Below, in pieces: positions 51,055 through 58,722 of a stretch of 64,000 nucleotides of DNA (positions within the stretch are counted from its first letter, which is position 1; each line of letters begins with the position of its first letter). The notes beneath the pieces were generated by a model. The model worked only from the letters and a program-made list of their open reading frames with translations. It ran no database searches and was not told where the DNA came from. A program made the position numbers and the translations under genes. Origin of the DNA: Streptomyces sp. NBC_00459 (lineage in GTDB: Bacteria; Actinomycetota; Actinomycetes; Streptomycetales; Streptomycetaceae); the NCBI RefSeq assembly GCF_036013955.1, contig NZ_CP107903.1, positions 248,001 through 312,000 on the forward strand, written 5' to 3'.

Positions 51055-51258
51055 GTGGAGGCCCCGCCCGCCTATGCACCCGACTTGCACCCTCAGCAGG
51101 GCATTTGGTCGCTGGTTGGACGCAACCTCGGCAACCTTGCCGCAGCTGACCTCGCCCAGATCACCGGGGCTGTGAAGCGCAGGCTCAAGCAGATCCAGTC
51201 CCGGCCCGATCTGGTCGACGGCTGTCTGGCGGGCACTGGCCTGATGATGGGCGGCTGA
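51055..51258 (+). pseudogene. IS630-family transposase, C-terminal fragment
   Basis: About 63 residues, AYAPDLHPQQGIWSLVGRNL then GNLAAADLAQITGAVKRRLK to LVDGCLAGTGLMMGG. It matches the end of the intact IS630 transposase at 57593-58650 (AYAPDLNAQEGIWSLVKRDI). The catalytic glutamate position is Q here (PQQGIW against AQEGIW). The 5' part was removed where the defective IS3 element joins at 51053. Confidence 0.85.
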
Positions 51259-51336
51259 CCGACCTGCCCCGTCCTGTCCGTGAGGTGAGGGGGTATTCGA
51301 TGGCAGACCAAGCCTCCCGGCTGACAGGCTTTGCCC

Positions 51337-52188
51337 ATGAGTCTCCAGCCCAACGACGTATCCGACCCTTCCTGGCTGGGCAAGCCGATTGACGCTCGCC
51401 CACTGTTCGGGTCAGAGCTGGCGTCGCTCCTCGACGTGCTAGGCGGTCTGCGGCGCAGTGAGTGGAGCAGAGCTGCGGTCCCAGGCTGGACCGTGCAGGA
51501 TCTTGCCTCCCACATCCTCGGCGACTACCACGGCCGCCTCGGCTGGAGCGCAGAGAGCCACCAGCGCGCCATGGCCTTTGGGGAGACGCTGGAAGCGTTC
51601 ATCCACCGGGTCAACCAAGAATGGATCGACCTCCACGCCGATCACAGCCCCGCCGAGATCATCGAGGCCCTGGAACTGTCCGGGACCCAGGTCGCCCGTC
51701 AATTCGAGGGTGACGACCTCGACGCAACGGGTCTAGGAGTGTCCTGGGCAGGGGCCGACCCGGCACCCAAGTGGCTGGACATCGCCCGGGAGTTCACCGA
51801 GTACTGGACCCACCGCCAGCAGATCCGCCACGCCACCGGCCGGGACACCGATCCGGAGCCCAACGCTCTGTCCACGGTCCTGGACACCTTCATGAGGGCC
51901 TTGCCTCACACTCTGCGTGACACTCCCGCACCCGCCGGGACACAACTCCAGGTGGTCATCGATGAGCCAGCCGCCGGCACCTGGACCGTGACCGCCACCG
52001 CGGACCGCTGGTCACTGGCCGCAGCACCCAGCGGTCGGCCAACCGCATCAGTGGGACTGGACCCAGAGACCGCCTGGCGACTCTGCACCCGCGGCATTGA
52101 TCCTGGCACTGCCCTCGCCCGGGCCCGCATCAGCGGAGACCGCCAGATCGCCGAAGCCGCCTGCCAGATCGTGTCCATCGTCTACTGA
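51337..52188 (+). CDS. DinB/maleylpyruvate-isomerase-like protein (mycothiol-dependent type)
   Basis: A 283-aa protein of the MDMPI/DinB superfamily. The N-terminal four-helix part contains VPGWTVQDLASHILGDYHGR (first metal-ligand histidine region) near residue 52 and FTEYWTHRQQIRHATG near 158 (later histidine). The C-terminal part, VDEPAAGTWTVTATADRWSL then SVGLDPETAWRLCTRGID, is the SCP2-like MDMPI_C domain. Such proteins use mycothiol as cofactor in isomerase or transferase reactions. The gene lies between an IS630 3' fragment and an IS630-type inverted-repeat end, so it could be transposon cargo. ATG 51337 chosen; a TTG six bases earlier is less likely. Confidence 0.8.
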   Translation: MSLQPNDVSDPSWLGKPIDARPLFGSELASLLDVLGGLRRSEWSRAAVPGWTVQDLASHILGDYHGRLGWSAESHQRAMAFGETLEAFIHRVNQEWIDLHADHSPAEIIEALELSGTQVARQFEGDDLDATGLGVSWAGADPAPKWLDIAREFTEYWTHRQQIRHATGRDTDPEPNALSTVLDTFMRALPHTLRDTPAPAGTQLQVVIDEPAAGTWTVTATADRWSLAAAPSGRPTASVGLDPETAWRLCTRGIDPGTALARARISGDRQIAEAACQIVSIVY

Positions 52189-52539
52189 TGGACGCTGCGC
52201 GTCGAGGTACATCGCCCTGGTGTGACGGCACCTCTCATAGACGGCAGACCGACATCACGCATTCCAGTTCAATAGCCCAGCTGACGGCCCCGCGGGGCCG
52301 GATCACAGTCGAGTTGCTCAAAGTAGTGGGCAACGATCTCGGTGCCGGGCAGCATTCGGGCGTGTCGCGCTGCCAACTCCGGCCGGGTTGCCCCTCAACG
52401 GGTGTCCGGGCGTCGGGGTACACCCGTATCTGCTCAGGACGGTACAACCGATGGTGTTCAGCTTGGCCGCGACGAGGGCACGGCGAAATCGGGACGCGCT
52501 TCGGGCGGGGGATGTGGAACACTTCGCCGGGTGATCGTC
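52189..52539. other. Intergenic interval containing an IS630-type end
   Basis: Contains the 24-bp inverted-repeat end described at 52249-52272. The rest shows no recognisable gene or promoter. Confidence 0.5.
52249..52272 (-). repeat. Single IS630-type terminal inverted repeat, followed by TA
   Basis: On the minus strand this reads TGAACTGGAATGCGTGATGT after a TA and one T. It agrees with the two ends of the 57001-58720 element at 20 or more of 24 positions, counting the shared TGTCGG inner end. The flanking TA is at 52273-52274. Its inward side faces the DinB-like gene and the IS630 fragment at 51055-51258. Confidence 0.75.
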
Positions 52540-53172
52540 ATGCAGCCTGTCCTGGAGATCTACGCCCCTGACGGCTTCGACCTCTGGCCCATAGCCGCGA
52601 TCGAGCCGTTCAGCTTCCTGCCTCTCAGCGGTGATCTCTCACCCGCCGAGGTCGGGACGGCGGTGATGCGCATCGCGGGCTGCAATGACATCGACCCCGA
52701 CGGCGACCGCCCGCCTCGTCCGGCCGACGCGCTCAGCTCGTTCCTCCACGGACTGCTGACCTTCGAGTGCCTCTTCGCGGCCGGCGGCCTGCGGGTCACC
52801 GACAGCTCCACAGGCGTCACCTTCGCACCCGGCTGCTGCGACGGCCTGGACGACTGGCGCGACTGGCACCAGTTCGTCGACGACGGCACCCTGCTCGGCT
52901 TCGGTCACGAGCCCGTTTCACCGGTTGCGGAGCGTACGGGCGACACAATCCGGCTCACCGTCAACGCCGAACAGAGCGACAGCCCGCTGATCGAACTGTC
53001 CGACACCGAGCTCCGCCAGCTGCTCGCCGGTGCCGAACGCGACCTGGCCGACTTCCTCGAACTGGCAGCAGACTGGGCCTCCGAACACCTGCCGGCCCAC
53101 TGCGCTCCCGTCACAGCCGCCCTCGCCCGCCTTCTCGATCTTCCCGTGCCGGCCATACCGCAGGCGCCGTAG
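52540..53172 (+). CDS. Hypothetical protein (about 210 aa)
   Basis: A soluble protein starting MQPVLEIYAPDGFDLWPIAA (a GTG three codons earlier is also possible). It contains LTFECLFAAGGLRVTDSSTG, APGCCDGLDDWRDWHQFVDD and ELRQLLAGAERDLADFLELA. The GCCDGL...DW pattern recurs in uncharacterised Streptomyces proteins of similar size. No signal or membrane segment; likely cytoplasmic. Function unknown. Confidence 0.6.
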   Translation: MQPVLEIYAPDGFDLWPIAAIEPFSFLPLSGDLSPAEVGTAVMRIAGCNDIDPDGDRPPRPADALSSFLHGLLTFECLFAAGGLRVTDSSTGVTFAPGCCDGLDDWRDWHQFVDDGTLLGFGHEPVSPVAERTGDTIRLTVNAEQSDSPLIELSDTELRQLLAGAERDLADFLELAADWASEHLPAHCAPVTAALARLLDLPVPAIPQAP

Positions 53173-53299
53173 TACGGCGGCCCAGCCGTTCGCCGATACA
53201 ACGGCCTCGGGGCTGTCATCGTGTGCGACGCGGTGAGCATGTTCGCGTCTACCCGCCTGGGCACTTCGACGTGTATGCCGACACCGGGGACGGCGGAGA

Positions 53300-53893
53300 A
53301 TGCAGCGTATGGATGATGCCTTCACACTCCTTCGGCAGGCCGTCGACCTGCTGCCTGACGACGCAGTGGCAGAGAACGGACAGACGGTCGGGGACGTGCG
53401 CGAGGACATCCGGCGCCAAGAGTGGGAGATGGTGCTCGGCGTTCTCATCGAGATCGGGGATGTCCACCCCGTGTCCGTGGACTTCTGGGAACTCCTCGCC
53501 GAAGCAGCTCGCCAGATGATGCTCGATCGCAGCCGCCGTTGGTGCGAGTGGCGGGGCTGGGAAGCCCAGCACGGCACCGTCCGGGCGACCCTGAGCCTGG
53601 TGGGTTCGGGGGAAGGCCGACGCGAAACTGTCTTTGCCGCAGACGGACAGCTTCGGCCGATGTGGGACATCGGCAACCGCACCGCTGAAGGGGAGCGTGA
53701 GCTGAACGTCGCAAGGCTCTGGGTGGAGTATGCGCAGGAGCTCTGCCCGGGACAAACCGCGGACGTTCGGCTGGCTCCCCTGAGCCCCGAGCAGTGGAGG
53801 CATCTGACGTGCGGTGATGTGATCACCATGCACGAAGCCCGACCTGTTGTCGGAAGGGCCACCGTGATCGAGGTCTTGCCGCCGCGCGCCTGA
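53300..53893 (+). CDS. Hypothetical protein (197 aa)
   Basis: A 197-aa protein. Residues 1-85 are helical (MDDAFTLLRQAVDLLPDD, MVLGVLIEIGDVHPVSVDFW). Residues 90-197 are mostly beta (RETVFAADGQLRPMWDIGNR, LNVARLWVEYAQELCPGQTA). The end, DVITMHEARPVVGRATVIEV, resembles the third domain of EF-Tu-like proteins. I do not recognise the family. It is the last apparently intact gene before the integrase relic and IS3 element. Confidence 0.6.
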   Translation: MQRMDDAFTLLRQAVDLLPDDAVAENGQTVGDVREDIRRQEWEMVLGVLIEIGDVHPVSVDFWELLAEAARQMMLDRSRRWCEWRGWEAQHGTVRATLSLVGSGEGRRETVFAADGQLRPMWDIGNRTAEGERELNVARLWVEYAQELCPGQTADVRLAPLSPEQWRHLTCGDVITMHEARPVVGRATVIEVLPPRA

Positions 53894-53939
53894 GCCCATC
53901 TCGTGGCTCCTGGTGCGCGGCAGTAGCACGAGGCTCGTC

Positions 53940-54205
53940 AGCTGCTACCGGGGCACGGGATGAGTCGGCCTGCGTTGGTGCGGAAGTCGGGCATGCCGAG
54001 GTGAACGATGCTGTGCCGGGTGGCGACATCGTGCATCACCTGGAGCTTTTGCTCGGCGGCGAGGCCGGCCTCGATCGCGGCGACCTCGACGAGCCAGCCC
54101 TGCTCTCCGGCCGCGTGGAGACGGTGGAGGACCAGGTTGGCGCGGATCTCCTCCAGGCGGGGCATCTGCTCAGAGTCCGGCCGAAGGACGGGGGCAGCGC
54201 ACGCA
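53940..54205 (-). pseudogene. Tyrosine integrase C-terminal remnant 1
   Basis: Minus-strand frames read REACVRCPRPSAGL, then after a frameshift LRPDSEQMPRLEEIRANLVL and HAAGEQGWLVEVAAIEAGLA. This is the characteristic tail of a Streptomyces tyrosine-recombinase family (HEACVRC-x-LRPDPAQ...EIRDNL...EGWLGEVE). Everything upstream of the cysteine motif is gone. Two other remnants of the same tail occur at 56150-56352 and near 58860. Confidence 0.7.
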
Positions 54206-54291
54206 GGCTTCTCTGAACTAGCCGTTGCGCGGTGATCGAGTCAGGAGGTTCTTACTCGCAGTTGAGTTCGTGGTAAGCCCGAAAGTCGAAG

Positions 54292-55621
54292 TGAACCGCT
54301 CCGGGTTCGATAGGGACTCGATCATTTGAGAGGATCGAGTCATGGCACGCCCTTCCCCTTACCCCCTTGAGCTGCGCAAACGTGCGGTCCGCATGGTCGC
54401 CGAGGTGCGGCCCGAGTACGACACCGAGTGGTCCGCGATGAAGGCGGTCGCCGCCAAGCTGGGGATCGGGACGACCGAGACGCTGCGCAAGTGGGTCCGC
54501 CAGGACCAGATCGACAACGGAGCCCGGCCGGGGACCACGACAGAGGAGTCCGCGCAGGTCAAGGCGATGAAGAAGGAAATCGCCGAACTCAGGCGGGCGA
54601 ACGAGATCTTGAAGGCGGCGGCGAGTTTCTTCGCGGCCGAGCTCGACCGGCCACACACGCGCTCGTAGCGTTCATCGACGAGCACAAGGGCCGCTTCGGC
54701 GGTGTCGAGCCGATCTGCCGCGTGCTCACCCAGCACGGCTGCAAGATCGCCCCTTCCACCTACTACGCCTGCAAGAAACGCCAGTTGGCGCCCTCGCCGC
54801 GGTCCGTGCGGGACGAGGGGCTCAAGGAACAGATCAAGGAGGTCTACGAGGCCAACTACCGTGTCTACGGTGCGAGGAAGGTCTGGCGCCAGCTGAACCG
54901 CCAGGGCCAGAAAGTGGCCCGCTGCACGGTCGAGCGTCTGATGCGCGAGATCGGCATCGCCGGCGCCGTCCGCGGCAAGAAGGTCATCACGACCATGCCG
55001 GACCCGGCGGCGGCCAGGGCCCCGGACCTGCTCGACCGCGAGTTCGTCGCACCGGCGCCGAACCGGACCTGGGTCGCCGACTTCACACACGTCGCCGCCT
55101 GGGCGGGCGTCGTCTATGTCGCCTTTATCGTGGACACCTTCTCCCGCCGCATCGTCGGCTGGTCCGCATCGCTGTCGAAACAGACCCAACTCGTCCTGGA
55201 CGCCCTGGACATGGGCCTGTGGCAGCGCGACCGAGACGGTCGTCCACCCATCCCCGGCGAGTTGGTGCACCACTCCGATGCCGGGTCGCAATACACATCA
55301 TTTCGCCTCGCCGAACACCTGGACTCGGTCCGGATCGCGGCCTCGATCGGGTCGGTTGGCGACGCTTACGACAACGCGCTCATGGAGTCGACGATCGGCC
55401 TGTTCAAGACCGAGGTCATAAAGCCGCAGCGGCCGTGGAAGACGCTGTCGCACGTCGAGCTCGCCACTGCCGAGTGGGTCGACTGGTACAACCACCGCCG
55501 ACTCCACGGTGAGATCGGGCACATCCCACCCGTCGAATACGAAGCCAACTTCTACCGAGCAACCACGAATCTCCAGGTCACAGCCAACATCTGAGATCTC
55601 TATCGAACCCGGAACGGTTCA
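54292..55621 (+). mobile_element. Complete IS3-family insertion sequence, 1330 bp, AAG target duplication
   Basis: Terminal inverted repeats start TGAACCGCTCCGGGTTCGAT at 54292 and, on the complement, TGAACCGTTCCGGGTTCGAT from 55621. They are flanked by direct AAG repeats at 54289-54291 and 55622-55624. It holds the two transposase frames listed next. The intact ends, matched target duplication and open frames indicate recent insertion and possible activity. Confidence 0.92.
54342..55594 (+). CDS. IS3-family transposase, OrfA and OrfB
   Basis: OrfA (54342-54668, 108 aa) has the helix-turn-helix AMKAVAAKLGIGTTETLRKW and a C-terminal heptad region KAMKKEIAELRRANEILKAA. OrfB (about 54665-55594) starts AFIDEHKGRFGGVEPICRVL and carries the DDE triad: D in TWVADFTHV, D in VHHSDAGSQYTSF and E in NALMESTIGLFK, ending in the W-x-x-x-N-x-R-R-L-H block WYNHRRLHGEIG. 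The overlap fits programmed -1 frameshifting to an OrfAB transposase. OrfB lacks a good independent start. Confidence 0.9.
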
Positions 55622-56147
55622 AAGAAGCGCAGGCTGGCGTTCAATGCTCCAGACTTGATCTCCTGCAAGGTCCAGGGGTGGCCGGAATAGTCGTCGGTCG
55701 CCACGCCTTTATGCTCAAGCAACAGCTCGACCAGTTGGTGAACCTCTGTGGTGCCGCCGATTCGTCCGGAGATGTCAATCTTCACTGCCCAGGTGGGGCG
55801 ATGCCCGACGGCCGCTTCCAGGGCCGCCACGTCGTCGGGATCCCAGTCGGAGAAGAGGTAGCCGGTCTGCTCATCGTCAATCTCGATGTAGAGGTTGTCC
55901 TCCACAGTCCAGGGATCGCTCTGCTCGGGCAGATGTCGATCGAGCGACGCGACTGTCTCAGCACGCTCACCTGCAGGGAACACGAACACACTGCGCATGG
56001 AGTGGATCGTAGGTGTGCAGCTCCTCAGCGACCACGGATATCCACTGGGCATCGATCAGCTTGCTTTCATGAGGTGCTGGTGGAGGCTCTCGGCGGAGCA
56101 CGGAGGCCGCGGTCGATGGTGCTGTGGCTGATGGGGCGGCGGTCGAG

Positions 56148-56834
56148 CTAGGCAAGTTCCTCCGGTGAGGCTGGCCTGGAGTCTCTCGACATCGCCCAGC
56201 CAGCCTTCGCAGTCGGCTTCGGCAATGCGGGCGAGGAGGTTGTCGCGGATGTCGACGAACCGTGCCCGTTGGGCTGGATCCGGCCGGAGGAGCGAGCATC
56301 TGACACAAGCTGCTCTAAAACTACATTCGCTTGGTTGGGGTCTGATCGACACGCGGTGTCAAGTGACGACTGCCACGGAAGCGGGTCGGGGAACGGCATC
56401 ATCTCCCATCCCAAGGGCCAGTCAGGATCTCGTTGTTCTGCAGCCTCGACCTCAAGGCGCCGGGGAACACGCCATGTCCACCATCGAGCACCTTCCTCGG
56501 GGCGGTCAGGCCATGGAATCGTCGCGCGGCGATAGCGAACGTCGATGCAATCGAGTTCCGGTTGCCTGAGCGCGCGAACACGTGAGGGCAGCAGCGGCCA
56601 GACTCCCGCGAGCGCGCTCCGGCACGAGAGATCGTGGTCGAGCTCCGGCGCGCACCACGAGTAGCCCTCCTCTACCTCGTGCACCAAGGCGCTCCACTGT
56701 GCGAGGAGGGAGTTGAGGGAGTGGGCTTGTGCTCCGCCTCTGGTGCTGGTGACACGGGCGAGGGCTGCCCTGACGGCGTCGTACTCTTCAGCGCTCAGAG
56801 CGATTTCGTCCGCGTGACCATCTGCCGGATCCAT
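56148..56834 (-). CDS. Hypothetical protein with replaced C-terminus
   Basis: From ATG 56834, 228 aa: EIALSAEEYDAVRAALARVT near residue 10, LNSLLAQWSALVHEVEEGYS near 40, LDCIDVRYRRATIPWPDRPE near 92, WPLGWEMMPFPDPLPWQSSL near 138. The domain is not recognised. After NQANVVLEQL (near 175, position ~56305) the frame reads across an integrase remnant in the wrong phase (HGSSTSATTSSPALP), so the natural C-terminus is lost. It lies 43 bp after the end of the frame restored by removing the IS630 element. Confidence 0.55.
   Translation of the reverse strand: MDPADGHADEIALSAEEYDAVRAALARVTSTRGGAQAHSLNSLLAQWSALVHEVEEGYSWCAPELDHDLSCRSALAGVWPLLPSRVRALRQPELDCIDVRYRRATIPWPDRPEEGARWWTWRVPRRLEVEAAEQRDPDWPLGWEMMPFPDPLPWQSSLDTACRSDPNQANVVLEQLVSDARSSGRIQPNGHGSSTSATTSSPALPKPTAKAGWAMSRDSRPASPEELA
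56150..56352 (-). pseudogene. Tyrosine integrase C-terminal remnant 2
   Basis: In the second minus frame: ACVRCSLLRPDPAQRARFVD, IRDNLLARIAEADCEGWLGD, VERLQASLTGG. This is the same integrase tail as near 54.1 and 58.8 kb, here with cysteines and the EGWLGDVE block intact. No catalytic part precedes it; the upstream DNA belongs to the unrelated gene at 56834. Confidence 0.8.
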
Positions 56835-57088
56835 GCGGCGACTCCTGCTGAACTTGATGGGACGGCGCGGGTGAACTCACCTGTTGTCGGAGCTGATTGT
56901 CGCGCTCAGAGCGCGCAAGGCGTCGTCGTATTGGCGGCGGTCGAAATGGAACGGGCCGAACGCCGTATAGTCGCGTGTTGTGCGGTGGGGCTGCTCGATA
57001 CTGAACTTGAATGGGTGATGTCGGGGAACGGTGAGCGTGGTGGTACCCCGAGCCGTTCCACGTATGGCTGTTGCGTCAAGATGACCGC

Positions 57089-57583
57089 ATGACCGAGAGT
57101 CAAGCGGATCTGCTGGCGTTGCTGTGCGGGCTCGATGACCCGGAGTGGCTGGAGTGGCCGCAGCACTACAACCGTGCCGAGACTGCGGCCTTGTTCAGCG
57201 GTCTGGTGAGCCGGCTCGAAGGTGACTTCGCAGCTCGGTGCACGGCTGAGCACGACACTCAGGACTCCAGCGAGTACGGACGTGTCGTCGTGCCTGCGGA
57301 CGCGACCGTATGCGGAACCCGGATCGTGGTCTGTGTGAGCAAGTTCGGCTCATTGGCTCTGGTCTGCGCGGACAACCCGGGAGCCTTCTTCGGGACGGAG
57401 GATGCCCAGGCTGAGGGCGCACTGGACGGTGTCGACCTTGCCAAGGTGAATCGCGCGTTGGTCGAGCTCGGCTACGTGGTGGTCGCCGAGGAAGTGTTGG
57501 AGCTCGACTACGACGGGCCGAGCCGACTGCCCTCGCACGTTCAGCGGCCCAGCTGGTGGCATCGCTTCTTCGGCATCTTTTGA
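57089..57583 (+). CDS. Passenger gene inside the IS630-type element (unknown function)
   Basis: A 164-aa soluble acidic protein: MTESQADLLALLCGLDDPEW, LEWPQHYNRAETAALFSGLV, EYGRVVVPADATVCGTRIVV, CVSKFGSLALVCADNPGAFF, VNRALVELGYVVVAEEVLEL, ending WWHRFFGIF. No family recognised; the central strands and late helix recall small immunity or SUKH-like proteins, but this is a guess. It begins 64 bp inside the left inverted repeat and converges on the transposase with nine bases between stops, so it moves with the element. A TTG 18 bases upstream is an alternative start. Confidence 0.65.
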   Translation: MTESQADLLALLCGLDDPEWLEWPQHYNRAETAALFSGLVSRLEGDFAARCTAEHDTQDSSEYGRVVVPADATVCGTRIVVCVSKFGSLALVCADNPGAFFGTEDAQAEGALDGVDLAKVNRALVELGYVVVAEEVLELDYDGPSRLPSHVQRPSWWHRFFGIF

Positions 57584-57592
57584 CAATCACGA

Positions 57593-58650
57593 TCACAGGG
57601 TCAGGCCGGTGCCGGCGAGGCAGCCGTCGATTACCCCCGGTTGGTACTGCAACATCTTCAGCTTGCGCTTCACAGCGCGGGTGATCTGGCCGAGGTCCGC
57701 GGCGGCGAGGTTGCCGATGTCGCGTTTGACCAAGGACCAGATGCCCTCCTGCGCGTTGAGGTCGGGTGCGTAGGTTGGAAGCTGGAACACGGTGAGCCAA
57801 TCAGCGTTTGCCCCGAAGAACTCCCGCAGGGGCGCGACCAGGTGCATGCGTAGGTTGTCCCACACCAGAACGATCGGCCCGCCGAGCTGTGTACTGGCGC
57901 GGATGACCAGGTCACGATAGTCCTTCCAGCCGAAGCCCTTCGGCTCCTCCTTGCGGCCCCGGTACTCGCGGATCGCATAGATCAGACGGGACCGCTCACC
58001 AGCCTTGTAGCAGGTCATGCCCGCCATCGACACACGGCCCGATCCCCGTCCGCGCACCCGGATGACCGGAGTGCTGCCCTTGCGACCCCACGTCTTGGCG
58101 CGCGGCGGCGTCATCGACTGGCCGGCCTCGTCCTCGAAGACCACCCAGGCTCCGTTCGCCGCCGCGGTGCTCTTACCCGCGGCCACACCTCCCGCTTCCA
58201 CAGCTCCACCGCGTCGTCGTCACGCTCGATCGCGCGCCGGGCGGGCTGCTGCCACGACCAGCCATGGCGCCGCAGCAAACGCCATGTGCCCTCCACGGTG
58301 TACGAGACGTGGAACAGGCGGCCGATCATCGTCTTCACCCGAGCCAGGGTCCATCGCTGGTCGATCCACCCGTGTGCCAGAGGCCCACGCTCCAACTCGC
58401 GCTCCAACCTGGCCATTTGTGCGTCAGACAGCCGAGGTCGACCAGGTGACCCCTTGGACGCCACCCCGGCGTGGCCGCCCTCACGCCACTGGCGTCGCCA
58501 GCGTTCCACCGACCGCTCCGAGACCCGCAATGCGTCAGCGACCTCCCGGCTCTTCGTCCCACTCTCGAAGCAAGCCACAGCCTGGAGCCGGACCCGCTCC
58601 CGTGCGTCCCTCTCGGTGTCAGTCAAGCCGCCACCCTGCGGATATCTCAC
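57593..58650 (-). CDS. IS630-family transposase in two frames
   Basis: OrfA (58650-58111) has the helix-turn-helix REVADALRVSERSVERWRRQ and the winged region WIDQRWTLARVKTMIGRLFH. OrfB (about 58165-57593) has the catalytic triad: D in VVFEDEAGQSM, D in VLVWDNLRMHLV, E in APDLNAQEGIWSLVKRD, and the tail GCLAGTGLTL. OrfA drifts into APRRRTEPGWSSRTR where the frame changes. Many actinobacterial IS630 transposases are encoded this way, so a programmed frameshift is likely rather than decay. Confidence 0.88.
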
Positions 58651-58722
58651 CTCGCCAGGACTACCGAGGCCACCTGCGCGCTGTCCGGCGAACAGCCCGA
58701 CATCACCCGATCAAGTTCGGTA

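Larger units (their letters stand above)
54252..55998 (-). pseudogene. Hypothetical gene interrupted near its 3' end by an IS3-family element
   Basis: From ATG 55998 the product reads MRSVFVFPAGERAETVASLD, then EDNLYIEIDDEQTGYLFSDW near residue 35 and TTEVHQLVELLLEHKGVATD near 85, to NASLRFF at 55625. The frame then enters the IS and stops after EPFRVR. Removing 54292-55621 and one AAG copy continues it in frame as DFRAYHELNCE with TAA at 54252-54254. The intact protein would be about 135 aa, of unknown function. Because only the last 11 residues are replaced, the truncated protein (about 132 aa) may still work. Confidence 0.75.
57001..58720. mobile_element. IS630-type element with TA flanks, carrying an extra gene
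   Basis: Ends 57001-57024 (+) and 58697-58720 (complement) match at 21 of 24 positions (consensus begins C then YGAACTTGAWYGGGTGATGT). Both are immediately preceded, on the outside, by TA (56999-57000 and 58721-58722), the target duplication expected of IS630/Tc1 elements. Inside are a two-frame transposase (57593-58650) with its 5' end 47 bp from the right repeat, and a convergent 164-aa gene (57089-57583) next to the left repeat. A plain IS630 is about 1.1 kb; this is 1720 bp because of the cargo. Confidence 0.8.
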
